Translations under genes and position numbers: made by a program
The notes under the pieces: model-generated
Database searches by the model: none
What the model saw: only the letters and a program-made list of their open reading frames with translations
Told to the model about the DNA's origin: nothing
Shown: positions 1-8,624 of the stretch, piece after piece
Layout of the letters: every line of letters begins with the position of its first letter
Numbering within the stretch: the first letter of the stretch is position 1
NCBI GenBank assembly: GCA_964609675.1
Contig: CAZSRX010000010.1
Span: 1-64,000, forward strand
Origin: CAZSRX01 sp964609675 [NCBI: uncultured Bacteroidota bacterium]
GTDB taxonomy: Bacteria > CLD3 > SB21
Length of the DNA: 64,000 bases
Direction: 5' to 3'

Positions 1-23
1 AAAAACCTAAAGTGTAACAAAAT

Positions 24-2498
24 TTACTCCGCGGCAACACACAGACGAAACCCGACGCCGTTGTCGCGGCTGTCCGGATCATTCCAGCAGCGGTCCGACG
101 CGCGCAGGAGGTACGTAGTACTGTACCACGAGCCCCCGCGAACAACGCGATGCGTGCCGCTTACCGGCCCTTTCGGATTTACTGACGGTGAATTTTTATA
201 GTAATCCTCATCATACCAGTCTTCGCACCATTCCCGTACATTGCCGCTCATGTCATACAATCCCAGCGCGTTCGGTTGCTTCTGTCCCACGGGATGCGTC
301 TTACTTCCAGAATTATCATCATACCATGCCACTCCATCGGCATTGTTGCTTCCGCTGTATTTATAGTCTTTCTTCCCGCCTTCGCGCGCCGCGTATTCCC
401 ACTCCGCTTCATACGGCAAGCGGTATTTCTTCCCGGTTTTCCGATTCAATTTTTTCAGAAAATCCTGTATATCGTTCCACGAAACCTTTTCAACGGGACA
501 ATCGTCACATCCGGAAAACCCTGAGGGATTATTTCCCATCACTTCTTTCCATAATTTCTGCGTCACTTCATACTTGCTCATGTAAAAATCGCTCACCGTT
601 ACCGTGTGCACGGGCCGTTCGTCGCTATATCCATCGCCCCACACATCGCCCATGTCGAATGTGCCGCCTTTGATCAAAACCATGCGGTTGCAGTCGCCCG
701 GCAGTATCGCTATTCCGCTGCTTGCGCCTTCTGCGCTGATCCGCATATTCGCCGTGAAATCATAATTCTTATTATTCGCCGCGTCAATCAGTGTGATTTT
801 ATCTATCATCAGTTTTTCGTCCGCGCTTACAAGCAGTGTCGCTTTAATATCCAGAAGCGCCTCATTTTCCCTCAGCATTTTCGCGCCGTCGCGGGCAATG
901 TAAATTTTAGAGCTAACATAATTTTGAATCGGATTCTTATCGCAGGGATCATATTCTTTTACTTCCGTTACCGTCACCGGGAAATACTGGTTGTCTATAT
1001 CATAGGTGCCGAGTTTCACGGTGAGTTTGTCCTTGCCAATCGTGTATTTGCGCGAAGTTACCGATTGCAGTTCATCGGTATAGATTTTTTTGTTCGAGGC
1101 CTTCAGCGCTTCATATTCATCGCTCACCTGTTTGGTTTTCAGCCGGTTATTCTGCAGGCGCTGTTCGTATTCCTGTTTGGTTTCAAATTCCCCCCGCGGC
1201 GATTCGTCTATGACCAGTTTAATGGCTTTGGCTTTTTGCTCGTCGTATTCCTTTTCCACCTGCGCGATTTTTGTTTTTAATTCCGTTATCTTTTTCAGCG
1301 CGTCTTTGTAGGAGAAATCCTCGGCATAAGAAGAAGCTTGTTTTTGTTTTTCCAGTTCAATTTTCGCGAGCAGCTCTTTCTTGCGTTTTTCCTCCTCCAG
1401 CGCTTTGCGCTGTTCTTCTTCCTTGCGGGCTTTTTCCAGTTCGGCTAATTTTTTCTTTTCTTCCAAAAGCGCCATCTGCCGGCGCACTTCATCCTGCTTG
1501 CGCTGGTTTTCCTGCAGTTCCTTATCCTTTTTGGCGTTTTCCAGCCGCGCGTTTTCTTCCTGCAGTTTTTTGAGTTCCTGCGCCAGCACGTCCTCGGAAT
1601 TCACGTTCTGCATGGATTTGGCGATGAACACGAAATCGCCTTCGCCGAGCAAGTAGCCGAACTGCGGGTTCTGCTTGTGGTTGCGGTCGGAGGCGTCAAT
1701 AATCACTTTCTTCGGCACATAGGAACCTAATTCCGTGGCGGTAATGTAATTTTCGGCTTTTTCGAGTTTCTCGATCAGCCGGCCGGTGAATATGGAATGG
1801 TTCTTATACCCGCCGTCCAAAACCTGTTCATTCTTGCCGCCGGCGGTGAGCACCTGTCTTACCGGAGTTTCAGTAATGGTTTTAAGATAGTCGTAATCCA
1901 CGGCTTGTTCCTTCGTGGTACTCCCGCGCCGCAGGAGCGTGCCGGAGTAGCAGGCATCCATCACGAAAAAGATATGCTTGGCGTTGAGCGTCTTGGCGAT
2001 GTTATCGCGCAGTTCCACCATGGAAATATTTTTATACATTTCATTGTCTTTCATGGAGCCGTCGTGCGGAACGATGTAGCCCACCTCGTCGCCGAACTGC
2101 GTGGTCTGCGTGTAGCCGTGCCCGGCGTAAAAAACGAACAGCGCGTCGTCTTTACCGGCGCCAGCCAGGTCGCCTTGCAGCGTCTTGAGTATGCTTTCTT
2201 TGGTGGCTTCTTCATTGAACAGCGTGTAGAATTTATCAAACTGGTATTTTTCCGCCAATACCTGCTGAACGCCTTTGGCGTCGCTCACGGCGTTCTTGAG
2301 CTGAAGGTTATAATCAAGGTTCCGGTACCGGTCAATGCCGATAATTACCGCGTAGGATTTGTTGTACAGCGGGATTTCCTTCGGCACGCCGGATTTGTCG
2401 TTGGCGATGATTTTCATGCCCCTCTGCTGGGCGAATGTCGGCATGGCCAGGGCGGATAATACCACCGTCAGGATGAACAGGGTTGAAAATTTTTTCAT
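24..2498 (-). CDS. Exported caspase-like (C14) protease fused to coiled coil and FGE-sulfatase domain
   Basis: The 824-residue protein starts with a signal peptide (about residues 1-23). A caspase/metacaspase fold (about 45-295) follows, with the His in FYAGHGYT (H127) and the Cys in DACYSG (C183), so the catalytic dyad is intact. Residues about 300-400 are a highly charged coiled coil. A middle domain (about 470-600) is not recognised. The C-terminal third (about 605-824) is a formylglycine-generating-enzyme-like (SUMF1, C-type-lectin fold) domain with the typical GNVREW and RGGSW motifs and a GVGFRL ending. Caspase-FGE fusions are known in bacteria with complex signalling, but their substrates are mostly unknown. 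The signal peptide suggests a periplasmic or surface role. A promoter (2553-2581) and GGAG upstream of the ATG support the start. The specific function is inferred, not shown. Confidence 0.9.
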   Translation of the reverse strand: MKKFSTLFILTVVLSALAMPTFAQQRGMKIIANDKSGVPKEIPLYNKSYAVIIGIDRYRNLDYNLQLKNAVSDAKGVQQVLAEKYQFDKFYTLFNEEATKESILKTLQGDLAGAGKDDALFVFYAGHGYTQTTQFGDEVGYIVPHDGSMKDNEMYKNISMVELRDNIAKTLNAKHIFFVMDACYSGTLLRRGSTTKEQAVDYDYLKTITETPVRQVLTAGGKNEQVLDGGYKNHSIFTGRLIEKLEKAENYITATELGSYVPKKVIIDASDRNHKQNPQFGYLLGEGDFVFIAKSMQNVNSEDVLAQELKKLQEENARLENAKKDKELQENQRKQDEVRRQMALLEEKKKLAELEKARKEEEQRKALEEEKRKKELLAKIELEKQKQASSYAEDFSYKDALKKITELKTKIAQVEKEYDEQKAKAIKLVIDESPRGEFETKQEYEQRLQNNRLKTKQVSDEYEALKASNKKIYTDELQSVTSRKYTIGKDKLTVKLGTYDIDNQYFPVTVTEVKEYDPCDKNPIQNYVSSKIYIARDGAKMLRENEALLDIKATLLVSADEKLMIDKITLIDAANNKNYDFTANMRISAEGASSGIAILPGDCNRMVLIKGGTFDMGDVWGDGYSDERPVHTVTVSDFYMSKYEVTQKLWKEVMGNNPSGFSGCDDCPVEKVSWNDIQDFLKKLNRKTGKKYRLPYEAEWEYAAREGGKKDYKYSGSNNADGVAWYDDNSGSKTHPVGQKQPNALGLYDMSGNVREWCEDWYDEDYYKNSPSVNPKGPVSGTHRVVRGGSWYSTTYLLRASDRCWNDPDSRDNGVGFRLCVAAE

Positions 2499-2552
2499 GA
2501 CGAATACTCCGTATTATGATTGGCGTAATAATGGAAAAAACCAGATACTCAC

Positions 2553-2581
2553 ATTATACGAAATTAACGGGACGGATTCAA
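2553..2581 (-). promoter_or_regulatory. Sigma70-like promoter of the caspase/FGE gene
   Basis: On the minus strand TTGAAT (2581-2576) and TATAAT (2558-2553) are separated by exactly 17 bp and lie about 55 bp before the start codon of the caspase/FGE gene. Confidence 0.7.
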
Positions 2582-2598
2582 GAATGGATTTTTATATA

Positions 2599-2940
2599 CG
2601 CGGCCTGAAGGCCGCGCCTACCAATTCAATAATAAATATCCTGTAACCGCAAGCCTTTGGCTTGCGCATATATTTTAACGATTGCAAAATATGCAATCGG
2701 CGCACCTTCGATATTCCGCGTTCGAAATTCGATATTCGTTGTTATCCGTGGATACGCGACCTGAAGGCCGCGGCTACCAATTCAATAATAAATATCCTGT
2801 AACCGCAAGCCTTTGGCTTGCGCATATATTTTAACGATTGCAAAATATGCGATCGGCGCACCTTCGATATTCCGCGTCCGAAATTCGATATTCGTTGTTA
2901 TCCGTGGATACGCGACCTAAAGGTCGCGGCTACCAATTTA
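2599..2940. repeat. 156-bp tandem repeat, two full copies plus partial third, made of hairpins
   Basis: Two near-identical 156-bp units begin at about 2599 and 2755, and a third is cut off after about 30 bp (2911-2940). Each full unit carries three inverted repeats: a CGCGGCC/GGCCGCG-type stem, the stem CGCAAGCC-TTT-GGCTTGCG, and GATTGCA/TGCAATC. The copies differ by a few bases, several of them inside stems. The first stem is perfect in copy 1, has one mismatch in copy 2 and is restored by a paired change in copy 3 (CGCGACC/GGTCGCG). It fills the gap between the caspase gene and the ZIP gene; no coding frame is convincing there. Confidence 0.85.
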
Positions 2941-2984
2941 AAAAAAAACAAATTACACCCGGCAACCGCTATCCGCCTTTGTGC

Positions 2985-3728
2985 TCAATGCCCATGGCTC
3001 ATCAGCGCGATAGTGGCGATGCCGCCGAGGATCAGGATGAACTGCATGATACCGCTGCGCAGGGAAGGATATTGATGAAGTCCCGGCACGAGATCGGCAA
3101 TGGCGATATAAATAAAACTGCTGGCGGAAAGAACCATGATATAAGGAATGAACTCCATCATGTCTTTCAGGAAAAAATATCCCAAAAGCGCCCCGATCAG
3201 AGACGTCGCCGAGGACAGAAGGTTATACAAAATCGCCTTCTTGCGGGAGTAACCGCTGTTCAGAAGAATCGCGAAATCGCCGGCTTCCTGCGGGATTTCA
3301 TGGGATATGACGGTCAGCGCCGTCAGAAAACCGAACGGCACGGAAACGAGAAACGCCGACGCGATGATCACGCCATCAATGAAATTGTGTAAAGCGTCGC
3401 CGATAAGGATCAGTGTCCCTTCGGACCGATGCACTTTACAGTCCTCATGATGACAATGCCGCCATATCATGATTTTTTCAAGCACAAAAAAAACAAGAAT
3501 GCCGAGAAGCAGAACCTGAAACACGCGTATCGGCTCCAGATGATGCAGCGCTTTGGGGATCATCCCGAGAAATGCCGCGCCCAGCAGTGTTCCCGCGGCA
3601 TAGCTTACCAGGTAGGGAATGATGCGTTTACGGATATTTTCTTTAAAAAAAAGAAAGGTTCCACCTGCGGCGACTGAGCCCACACTACCCGCCACAGTCA
3701 TCAGTAATATTAACAGGAGGATTCCCAT
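2985..3728 (-). CDS. ZIP-family divalent metal transporter
   Basis: This 247-residue integral membrane protein has about seven to eight hydrophobic segments. It carries the ZIP metal-site signatures HNFIDG (114-119) and HEIPQE (143-148), and a His/Cys-rich cytoplasmic loop (HCHHEDCKVH, 91-100) before them. ZIP proteins import Zn, Fe or other divalent metals across the inner membrane; the substrate cannot be told from sequence alone. It lies 25 bp downstream of the thioredoxin-like gene on the same strand and is probably the last gene of an operon starting with the AhpD-like gene at 4600. Confidence 0.93.
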   Translation of the reverse strand: MGILLLILLMTVAGSVGSVAAGGTFLFFKENIRKRIIPYLVSYAAGTLLGAAFLGMIPKALHHLEPIRVFQVLLLGILVFFVLEKIMIWRHCHHEDCKVHRSEGTLILIGDALHNFIDGVIIASAFLVSVPFGFLTALTVISHEIPQEAGDFAILLNSGYSRKKAILYNLLSSATSLIGALLGYFFLKDMMEFIPYIMVLSASSFIYIAIADLVPGLHQYPSLRSGIMQFILILGGIATIALMSHGH

Positions 3729-3753
3729 ATCGCTTATCGCTTTATTTTCGGCT

Positions 3754-4227
3754 TTAATCTTTCACCGGCGCCCATTTCCTCAGGAAATTCATGATTTTTT
3801 CCTCGCTGTAGCCCTTGCCTTCTTCTAATTCGCCGGTATCCTGCGAATGCAATAACTGGCCGCCGGCAGACAGAATAAAAAAGTGAGGATAGCCCTTAAT
3901 TTTCGGAAACTGCGATAAAACTTCCTTATTCTCGTTTTCCTTACTGTAATTCACGCGCACCAGCACATAGTTGGCCTGCAAATACTCTTTAATCGCTTTC
4001 TGATCCTCCATAAATTTATTCAATCGTTTGCACCAGCTGCACCACTCGCCGCCGACTTCCATCAGCACGGTTTTATTCTGCGCCTTGGCGAATGTTAATG
4101 CGTTTTGAATATCCTGAGCGGCGTCGCGGTTCGGATCAAATTGATCAACAGGAACATACTCCTGAGCCCACAAAATAGAAAAGTTTACGGATACAACCGT
4201 TGCCAGCATAAAAATCAAGAATCGCAT
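3754..4227 (-). CDS. Exported thioredoxin-fold protein with CxxC
   Basis: The 157-residue protein begins with a signal peptide (about 1-21). It has a thioredoxin-like fold with the active-site motif EWCSWCK (C63, C66) and a downstream cis-proline region (KGYPHFFIL). This resembles the thioredoxin_7/DUF255-type periplasmic disulfide or thiol oxidoreductases. Start choice is supported by AAGGAG at proper distance before the ATG. It is flanked by an AhpD-like gene 22 bp upstream and the ZIP transporter downstream, which suggests a redox or metal-stress operon. The partner protein is unknown. Confidence 0.88.
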   Translation of the reverse strand: MRFLIFMLATVVSVNFSILWAQEYVPVDQFDPNRDAAQDIQNALTFAKAQNKTVLMEVGGEWCSWCKRLNKFMEDQKAIKEYLQANYVLVRVNYSKENENKEVLSQFPKIKGYPHFFILSAGGQLLHSQDTGELEEGKGYSEEKIMNFLRKWAPVKD

Positions 4228-4249
4228 ACAAGCTCCTTAATCGTTTTTT

Positions 4250-4600
4250 TTAATCGTTTTTATTTTCAAGTTCATCCAGAAAAGCCACCGCGCGGCGCAA
4301 ATGCGGAATAACAATCGAACCGCCGACTACCAGCGCGACGCTGAATACTTCGAATAATTCCTCCCGCGTAACGCCGGCTTCTTTGCATTTATTAATATGA
4401 TACGATATGCAGTCATCGCAGCGCAGAACCATGGAGGAGACGAGGCCAAGCATTTCCTTCGTTTTGACATCCAGGGCGCCGCGCTGATAGGTGAGCGTGT
4501 CCAGCGCGAAAAAGCGTTTGATGGCTTTGTTGTCTTGTTCAAGAATGCGCTCGTTCATCTTCTGGCGGAACTCGGTAAATTCTTTAAACCGGTCGGACAT
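4250..4600 (-). CDS. Carboxymuconolactone decarboxylase / AhpD-like protein
   Basis: This 116-residue all-helical protein carries the AhpD-type redox motif RCDDCISYH (C61, C64, H68). Small CMD-family members with CxxCxxxH act as alkylhydroperoxidase-like disulfide reductases, whereas true decarboxylases lack it, so a redox role is more likely. A good GGGAG precedes the ATG. It is the first gene of a three-gene minus-strand run with the thioredoxin-like protein and the ZIP transporter, and is divergent from clpP. Confidence 0.9.
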   Translation of the reverse strand: MSDRFKEFTEFRQKMNERILEQDNKAIKRFFALDTLTYQRGALDVKTKEMLGLVSSMVLRCDDCISYHINKCKEAGVTREELFEVFSVALVVGGSIVIPHLRRAVAFLDELENKND

Positions 4601-4660
4601 AGAAAAACTCCCTTTGATAAGTGTTAACGGTTTAACCGCGCCGATATTTCAATGCGTGTA

Positions 4661-4688
4661 AATATATATTATTGTCCATGGGTTACAA
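4661..4688 (-). promoter_or_regulatory. Probable promoter of the AhpD-thioredoxin-ZIP operon
   Basis: On the minus strand TTGTAA (4688-4683) is followed after 16 bp by TATATT (4666-4661), upstream of the AhpD-like gene. The run of TA repeats means the exact -10 is uncertain. Confidence 0.45.
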
Positions 4689-4711
4689 TGATTTTTTTTG
4701 ATTAAGAATCA

Positions 4712-4740
4712 TTGAATTTCAAAATGAAAACGGCTATATT
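4712..4740 (+). promoter_or_regulatory. Sigma70-like promoter of clpP
   Basis: TTGAAT (4712-4717) and TATATT (4735-4740) are spaced by 17 bp, about 36 bp upstream of the clpP start codon, which itself has AAGGAG at the right distance. Confidence 0.7.
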
Positions 4741-4776
4741 CATTCGTATTTTTAATAATTATTATAAGGAGCCTGC

Positions 4777-5397
4777 ATGCCGAAATATATGGATCTGAAT
4801 TATCGCGCCGAAGTTGACGAGCCGACCGAAAAGAAAAAACGTCGCGACCCCAATGAAAAGAAAATATCCAAATCGTTCCTGAAATCGCGGACCATTTTAT
4901 TGTTTGAATCGATTGAGCCTAAAATTACCAAAAAAATAATTTCGCAATTATTATACCTGAACGAAAAAGACCCGAAACAGCCGATTCGTTTTTTCATCAA
5001 TTCACCCGGCGGCGTGGCGGATGACGGTCTGGCGATATACGACACGATTAAACTCATCGATGCGCCCGTCAAAACCATTGTGACAGGGCTGGCGGCCAGC
5101 GCGGCGGCGATCATATTAGTCGCGGCGAAGAAGGAAAACCGCATGGCGTTTCCGAACTCGCGGATTATGATTCATCAGCCGCTGGGCGGCGTACGCGGCA
5201 GCACAACGGACATTGAAATCAGCGCGAACCAGATTATCCGCCTGCGCGAGACGCTCAATCGGATACTCGCCGCGGAGACGGGACAGCCGATTGAAAAAGT
5301 CGCGGAAGACACCAACCGCGATTGCTGGTTCACAGCGGAAGAAGCGATACCGTACGGTATGATTGCCCGCGTGGTGGACAACCTTCGCAGCATTTAA
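4777..5397 (+). CDS. clpP: ClpP-family serine protease with charged N-terminal extension
   Basis: The 206-residue protein has the ClpP catalytic triad: Ser108 in GLAASAAA, His133 in IMIHQP and Asp182 in NRDCWF. FINSPGG (oxyanion-side loop) is conserved at about 73-79. ClpP forms barrel-shaped proteolytic chambers fed by a Clp ATPase. The first 35 residues are unusual: a lysine- and arginine-rich stretch replaces the usual N-terminal axial-pore segment, and the Ser is followed by AAA rather than MGA. No clpX, clpA or tig neighbour is present, so this may be a second, specialised ClpP rather than the housekeeping copy. A strong SD and promoter precede it. The 2Fe-2S ferredoxin gene starts 9 bp downstream. 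Confidence 0.93.
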   Translation: MPKYMDLNYRAEVDEPTEKKKRRDPNEKKISKSFLKSRTILLFESIEPKITKKIISQLLYLNEKDPKQPIRFFINSPGGVADDGLAIYDTIKLIDAPVKTIVTGLAASAAAIILVAAKKENRMAFPNSRIMIHQPLGGVRGSTTDIEISANQIIRLRETLNRILAAETGQPIEKVAEDTNRDCWFTAEEAIPYGMIARVVDNLRSI

Positions 5398-5406
5398 CGG
5401 CGCTGT

Positions 5407-5763
5407 ATGGCTAAATACAAACATCATATCTTCATTTGCCAGAATACGCGTGAACCTTCCGCGACGCGCCCCAGCTGTAATCCTTCCGGCAACAGCGATC
5501 TGGTGCAGGCGTTCAAAACCGCGCTGAAACCGTACGGGCTCGACGCTTCCGTTCGGGTCAATAAATGCGGCTGCCTCGACCAGTGCGAACACGGGCCGAC
5601 CGTAGTGATTTATCCGGAGGGCTGGTGGTACGGATTTGTAAAAAAGGAAGACGCCGCATCCATCGTGCGCGCCTTATACGAAGGAAAACCCGCCGCGCAT
5701 TTACTGCTGGACGATACGTGCATCAATACGCCGTCCTGTGAACATCGAACGCGTAAACCGTAA
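5407..5763 (+). CDS. Thioredoxin-like [2Fe-2S] ferredoxin
   Basis: This 118-residue protein matches the thioredoxin-like 2Fe-2S ferredoxin fold known from Aquifex and Azotobacter. Cluster ligands are best assigned as C11, C24, C56 and C60, the family spacing (13 residues between the first pair, 4 between the second). C54 is an extra cysteine in KCGCLDQC. The C-terminal 20 residues hold two more Cys and are not conserved in the family as far as I recall. It is a small electron carrier; the partner is unknown. It follows clpP closely and is probably cotranscribed. Confidence 0.9.
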   Translation: MAKYKHHIFICQNTREPSATRPSCNPSGNSDLVQAFKTALKPYGLDASVRVNKCGCLDQCEHGPTVVIYPEGWWYGFVKKEDAASIVRALYEGKPAAHLLLDDTCINTPSCEHRTRKP

Positions 5764-5822
5764 TCGAGTACCCTATATCGGGCTCAGCGGATCAGGAAAA
5801 TCCGTTTCCAATCGGTTGAATC

Positions 5823-7109
5823 TTATTTAACTTCCGACAGCACGTAATGCGAGCCGGTAATAATCAACAGATCATCCGGCTTCATTATTTTTTTTGCTTT
5901 CTTCACCGCTGTTTCTACGGAATCGCAGTCGGTCACTGCATTCTTTTTTTGTTTAAGCTGTTGAGCCAGTATTGTGCTTTTCAGCGCCCTCGGGTTATCC
6001 GGCGTGACGGTAAAGAACTGATCGGCGACGCCGGACAATATTTCTACGCCGAGCTTATAATCTTTATCCGACAACATACCGATAATCAAGTATATTTTTT
6101 TAAACGCGGGACGGAACAAGCGGTTAATCGTTTGCTTCAGGGCTTCCAGCGCGGCGGGATTATGCGCGGCATCGGTGATGATATTCGGGCTGAGCCATTC
6201 CATGCGGCCTTTGAATACCGCCTCACGCAATCCCTCGCGCACCGCGTCGTCGGATACGGGCAGGCGCTTCTGCAATAACGCCGCAAGCATGGCCGTCACC
6301 GCGTTATGGATCTGGTATTCCCCGATCATCGGCGTCATCAATTGAATCAGCCGCGGCTCGATATCCGGCAGTTTCAGAATGACGTCAAAGGAACTGCCGT
6401 AGATGGTGCTATGGGGATTGAGAATATCCGTGACGCGGTCGGCGCGAATGACATCCGTTCTTAATTCGCCGGCGATACGGTGAAACACCTCGAGACAGTC
6501 GGGATCGGTTTCACCGGTTACCAGAGGCACTTTGTATTTGATGATACCGCCTTTTTCAGCGGCTATTTTTGTTTTATCACGGCCCAGATGTTCGGTATGA
6601 TCCAGTCCGATGCCGGTGATAACGGATATCTCCGGCGTGATGACATTTGTCGCGTCGAGCCGCCCGCCCAGCCCCGTTTCGATAACGGCGATATCCACCC
6701 GCTGTTCGCGGAAATACTGAAACGCCATCGCGGTCGTCGCTTCAAAAAACGTACATTGAAGACGGTCTATTTCCGGGCGCATGCTTTGCGTCAAACGCAC
6801 GATAGCGTCTTCTGAAATGCCGGTCCCGTTAACCCGGATGCGTTCGGAGAAATGATGAATATGCGGCGAGGTATATAATCCCGTTTGATAGCCGGCCTTC
6901 TGAAATATCGACGCGAGCATCGCGCAGGTGGAGCCTTTGCCGTTGGTGCCGGCTACATGAATCGTAGGGAAGGCGTTCTGCGGATGGTCCAGCGACGCGC
7001 ATAAACGGCGTATGTTCTCCAGCCCGAGCTTCATGCCGAAGAACTGCAGGTCGTAAAGATATTTTAAACTGTCGTCAAAGGCGTGATTCATATTCGGTTG
7101 ATGCGGCAT
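5823..7109 (-). CDS. folC: Bifunctional folylpolyglutamate synthase / dihydrofolate synthase
   Basis: The 428-residue Mur-ligase-type enzyme has the ATP-binding loop GTNGKGS (54-60), the family segment YTSPH just after it, and ETGLGGRLDATN further on. FolC adds glutamate to dihydropteroate and then to tetrahydrofolate in the cytoplasm. Length is normal for the family. The start is somewhat uncertain: the first ATG (7109) lacks a good SD and a second ATG 18 bp downstream (7091) is possible. It ends convergently with the ferredoxin gene with no obvious terminator in the 59-bp gap. Confidence 0.95.
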   Translation of the reverse strand: MPHQPNMNHAFDDSLKYLYDLQFFGMKLGLENIRRLCASLDHPQNAFPTIHVAGTNGKGSTCAMLASIFQKAGYQTGLYTSPHIHHFSERIRVNGTGISEDAIVRLTQSMRPEIDRLQCTFFEATTAMAFQYFREQRVDIAVIETGLGGRLDATNVITPEISVITGIGLDHTEHLGRDKTKIAAEKGGIIKYKVPLVTGETDPDCLEVFHRIAGELRTDVIRADRVTDILNPHSTIYGSSFDVILKLPDIEPRLIQLMTPMIGEYQIHNAVTAMLAALLQKRLPVSDDAVREGLREAVFKGRMEWLSPNIITDAAHNPAALEALKQTINRLFRPAFKKIYLIIGMLSDKDYKLGVEILSGVADQFFTVTPDNPRALKSTILAQQLKQKKNAVTDCDSVETAVKKAKKIMKPDDLLIITGSHYVLSEVK

Positions 7110-7225
7110 CCAAAGAAATTAGTTACGCAAAAGAATGCGTAATTCCCGGTAAAAATTCAATCAAAAAATATGTCGAATGCCGTCAACCGTTACGGCCGAA
7201 TGAGGCAGGGATTTTTGGCGCCCGA

Positions 7226-7933
7226 TTATCCGTTTATCGGCAAATCAAACCACAGGATATGCGACAACGCCCGGGCTGTTATGCGGCACCCGTTTAATTC
7301 CGTTAGCATCAAGGCATCGCCTGGGCCCGCCAAAACGCCGTTTGTTTCCACCGAACCGTTAATAACAAACAAGTAATACTTCCGGTCCGGCCTGGTATCG
7401 TAAGAAACGGAAGCGCCGAGGGTCAGATGCAGTTTATATATCCCGGCATCCTGGTGAATCATCAGGGAATGTTCCGACGCATCGGGCCCGGCCAGAAGAA
7501 GCCATTGATTCATGACGCCGTTCCCGTTCAGCGCTTTTTGTTCATAGTACGGCGCGATGTTTGTCTGCCGGGGCATAAGCCATATCTGAATAAAGTGGAC
7601 GGGTTCGGTGTCCGAGCCGTTATATTCCGAGTGAACAATACCCGAACCGGCAGACATTTTCTGCGCCTCGCCTGCGCGGATGATGCCTTCGCCGCCGGCA
7701 CTGTCCTCATGCTTCAATGCGCCGGACAGGACGTAGGTGATGATTTCCATATTCTGGTGGGCATGCCGCGGAAAACCACGGCCCGCCTGGACCACATCCT
7801 CGTTTAAAACGCGCAAGGGACCGTACCGGATGTGATGCGGATCGTAATAATTATTAAAGGAAAAACTGTGATAACTTTCGAGCCAGTCGGTGCGGGTGCA
7901 ACCGCGCTCTCCGCTTTTCCGCAATTGAATCAT
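7226..7933 (-). CDS. Pirin-family bicupin protein
   Basis: The 235-residue protein shows the N-terminal pirin cupin with RHAHQNMEIITYV, which supplies the metal-binding His and Glu residues, and a DYY-type start (SFNNYYDPHH). Bacterial pirins such as YhhW act as quercetinases or bind metal with unclear physiological roles. Length fits the YhhW type. The nitroreductase gene lies 9 bp upstream on the same strand, so the two are probably one transcript, and a role in handling electrophiles or phenolic compounds is plausible but inferred. Confidence 0.93.
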   Translation of the reverse strand: MIQLRKSGERGCTRTDWLESYHSFSFNNYYDPHHIRYGPLRVLNEDVVQAGRGFPRHAHQNMEIITYVLSGALKHEDSAGGEGIIRAGEAQKMSAGSGIVHSEYNGSDTEPVHFIQIWLMPRQTNIAPYYEQKALNGNGVMNQWLLLAGPDASEHSLMIHQDAGIYKLHLTLGASVSYDTRPDRKYYLFVINGSVETNGVLAGPGDALMLTELNGCRITARALSHILWFDLPING

Positions 7934-7942
7934 GGCGCCCTG

Positions 7943-8503
7943 TCAGGATTGCCATTCATTACGGAAAGCAATAGCGCTGACCGGTTTCCGCTGGCGGGGA
8001 TTCTTTTCCATATCGCGGTAGGGTTCGGGCAGGGATTCCGGATTGCCGAAATATCCGATAGCCGTAAGGGCGACGGCTTCATATCCGTCCGGAAGATTAT
8101 ATAACCGTTTCACTTTATCCGGGTCAAATCCCGCCATCTGGTGGACATTCAGGCCGAGTTCGGCGCCCTGCAAGGCCAGGTTCTGCATCGCCATGCCGAC
8201 ATCGTGCCATGCGTGTTTGTTGGGCGCGCCGTTGTGATCGAAATGAAGCTTGGCGACCGACACCAAAATCACCGCCGCGTTCTTGGCCCATGCGTAATTC
8301 CATTCGTTGGCGCAGGACAGCAGTTTTTCAAACGCCGCCTTGTCCTCTTTATGCGCATAAATGAACCGCCAGGGCTGGTCGTTATACGATGAGGGCGCCC
8401 ACCGGGCCGCCTCAAACAAGGCAGTCATGGTCTCCGGTGAAACGGGTTTATCGGCAAACGCTCTCTGGCTTTTACGCTTGGTGAAAATTTCATGTATGCT
8501 CAT
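7943..8503 (-). CDS. Nitroreductase-family flavoprotein
   Basis: This 186-residue protein has the FMN-binding nitroreductase pattern: an early RKSQRAF segment, AARWAPSSYNDQPWRF, and a C-terminal AIGYFGNPE. Such enzymes reduce nitroaromatics, quinones or similar substrates with NAD(P)H. The open frame extends upstream to 8803, but that extension overlaps the divergent transporter gene and is not family-like. The ATG at 8503 is preceded by AAGGGA at good distance, so I use it. It is likely cotranscribed with the pirin gene. Confidence 0.92.
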   Translation of the reverse strand: MSIHEIFTKRKSQRAFADKPVSPETMTALFEAARWAPSSYNDQPWRFIYAHKEDKAAFEKLLSCANEWNYAWAKNAAVILVSVAKLHFDHNGAPNKHAWHDVGMAMQNLALQGAELGLNVHQMAGFDPDKVKRLYNLPDGYEAVALTAIGYFGNPESLPEPYRDMEKNPRQRKPVSAIAFRNEWQS

Positions 8504-8624
8504 AAATGATTTCCCTTCGTTTAGTTCTGTGGTTATAAACCGACAATCGGTTGAAATATTCCGGCACTTGCATTTCGTCGGATATTTAAACATATTAGAA
8601 TTATGCCAAGGATAAGAGAAAAAG

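Noticed and set aside
1-150. Diversity-generating retroelement variable region in the FGE domain
   Set aside because: The domain type fits, but no template repeat or reverse transcriptase is in the window, so it is only noted as a question for the flanking sequence.
606-1280. Long plus-strand frame opposite the caspase/FGE gene
   Set aside because: Antisense shadow of a well-supported gene; composition is Ile, Phe and Val rich with no recognisable motif and no SD.
2599-2940. CRISPR array
   Set aside because: The repeat period is 156 bp with near-identical full units and no unique spacers, so it is a tandem repeat.
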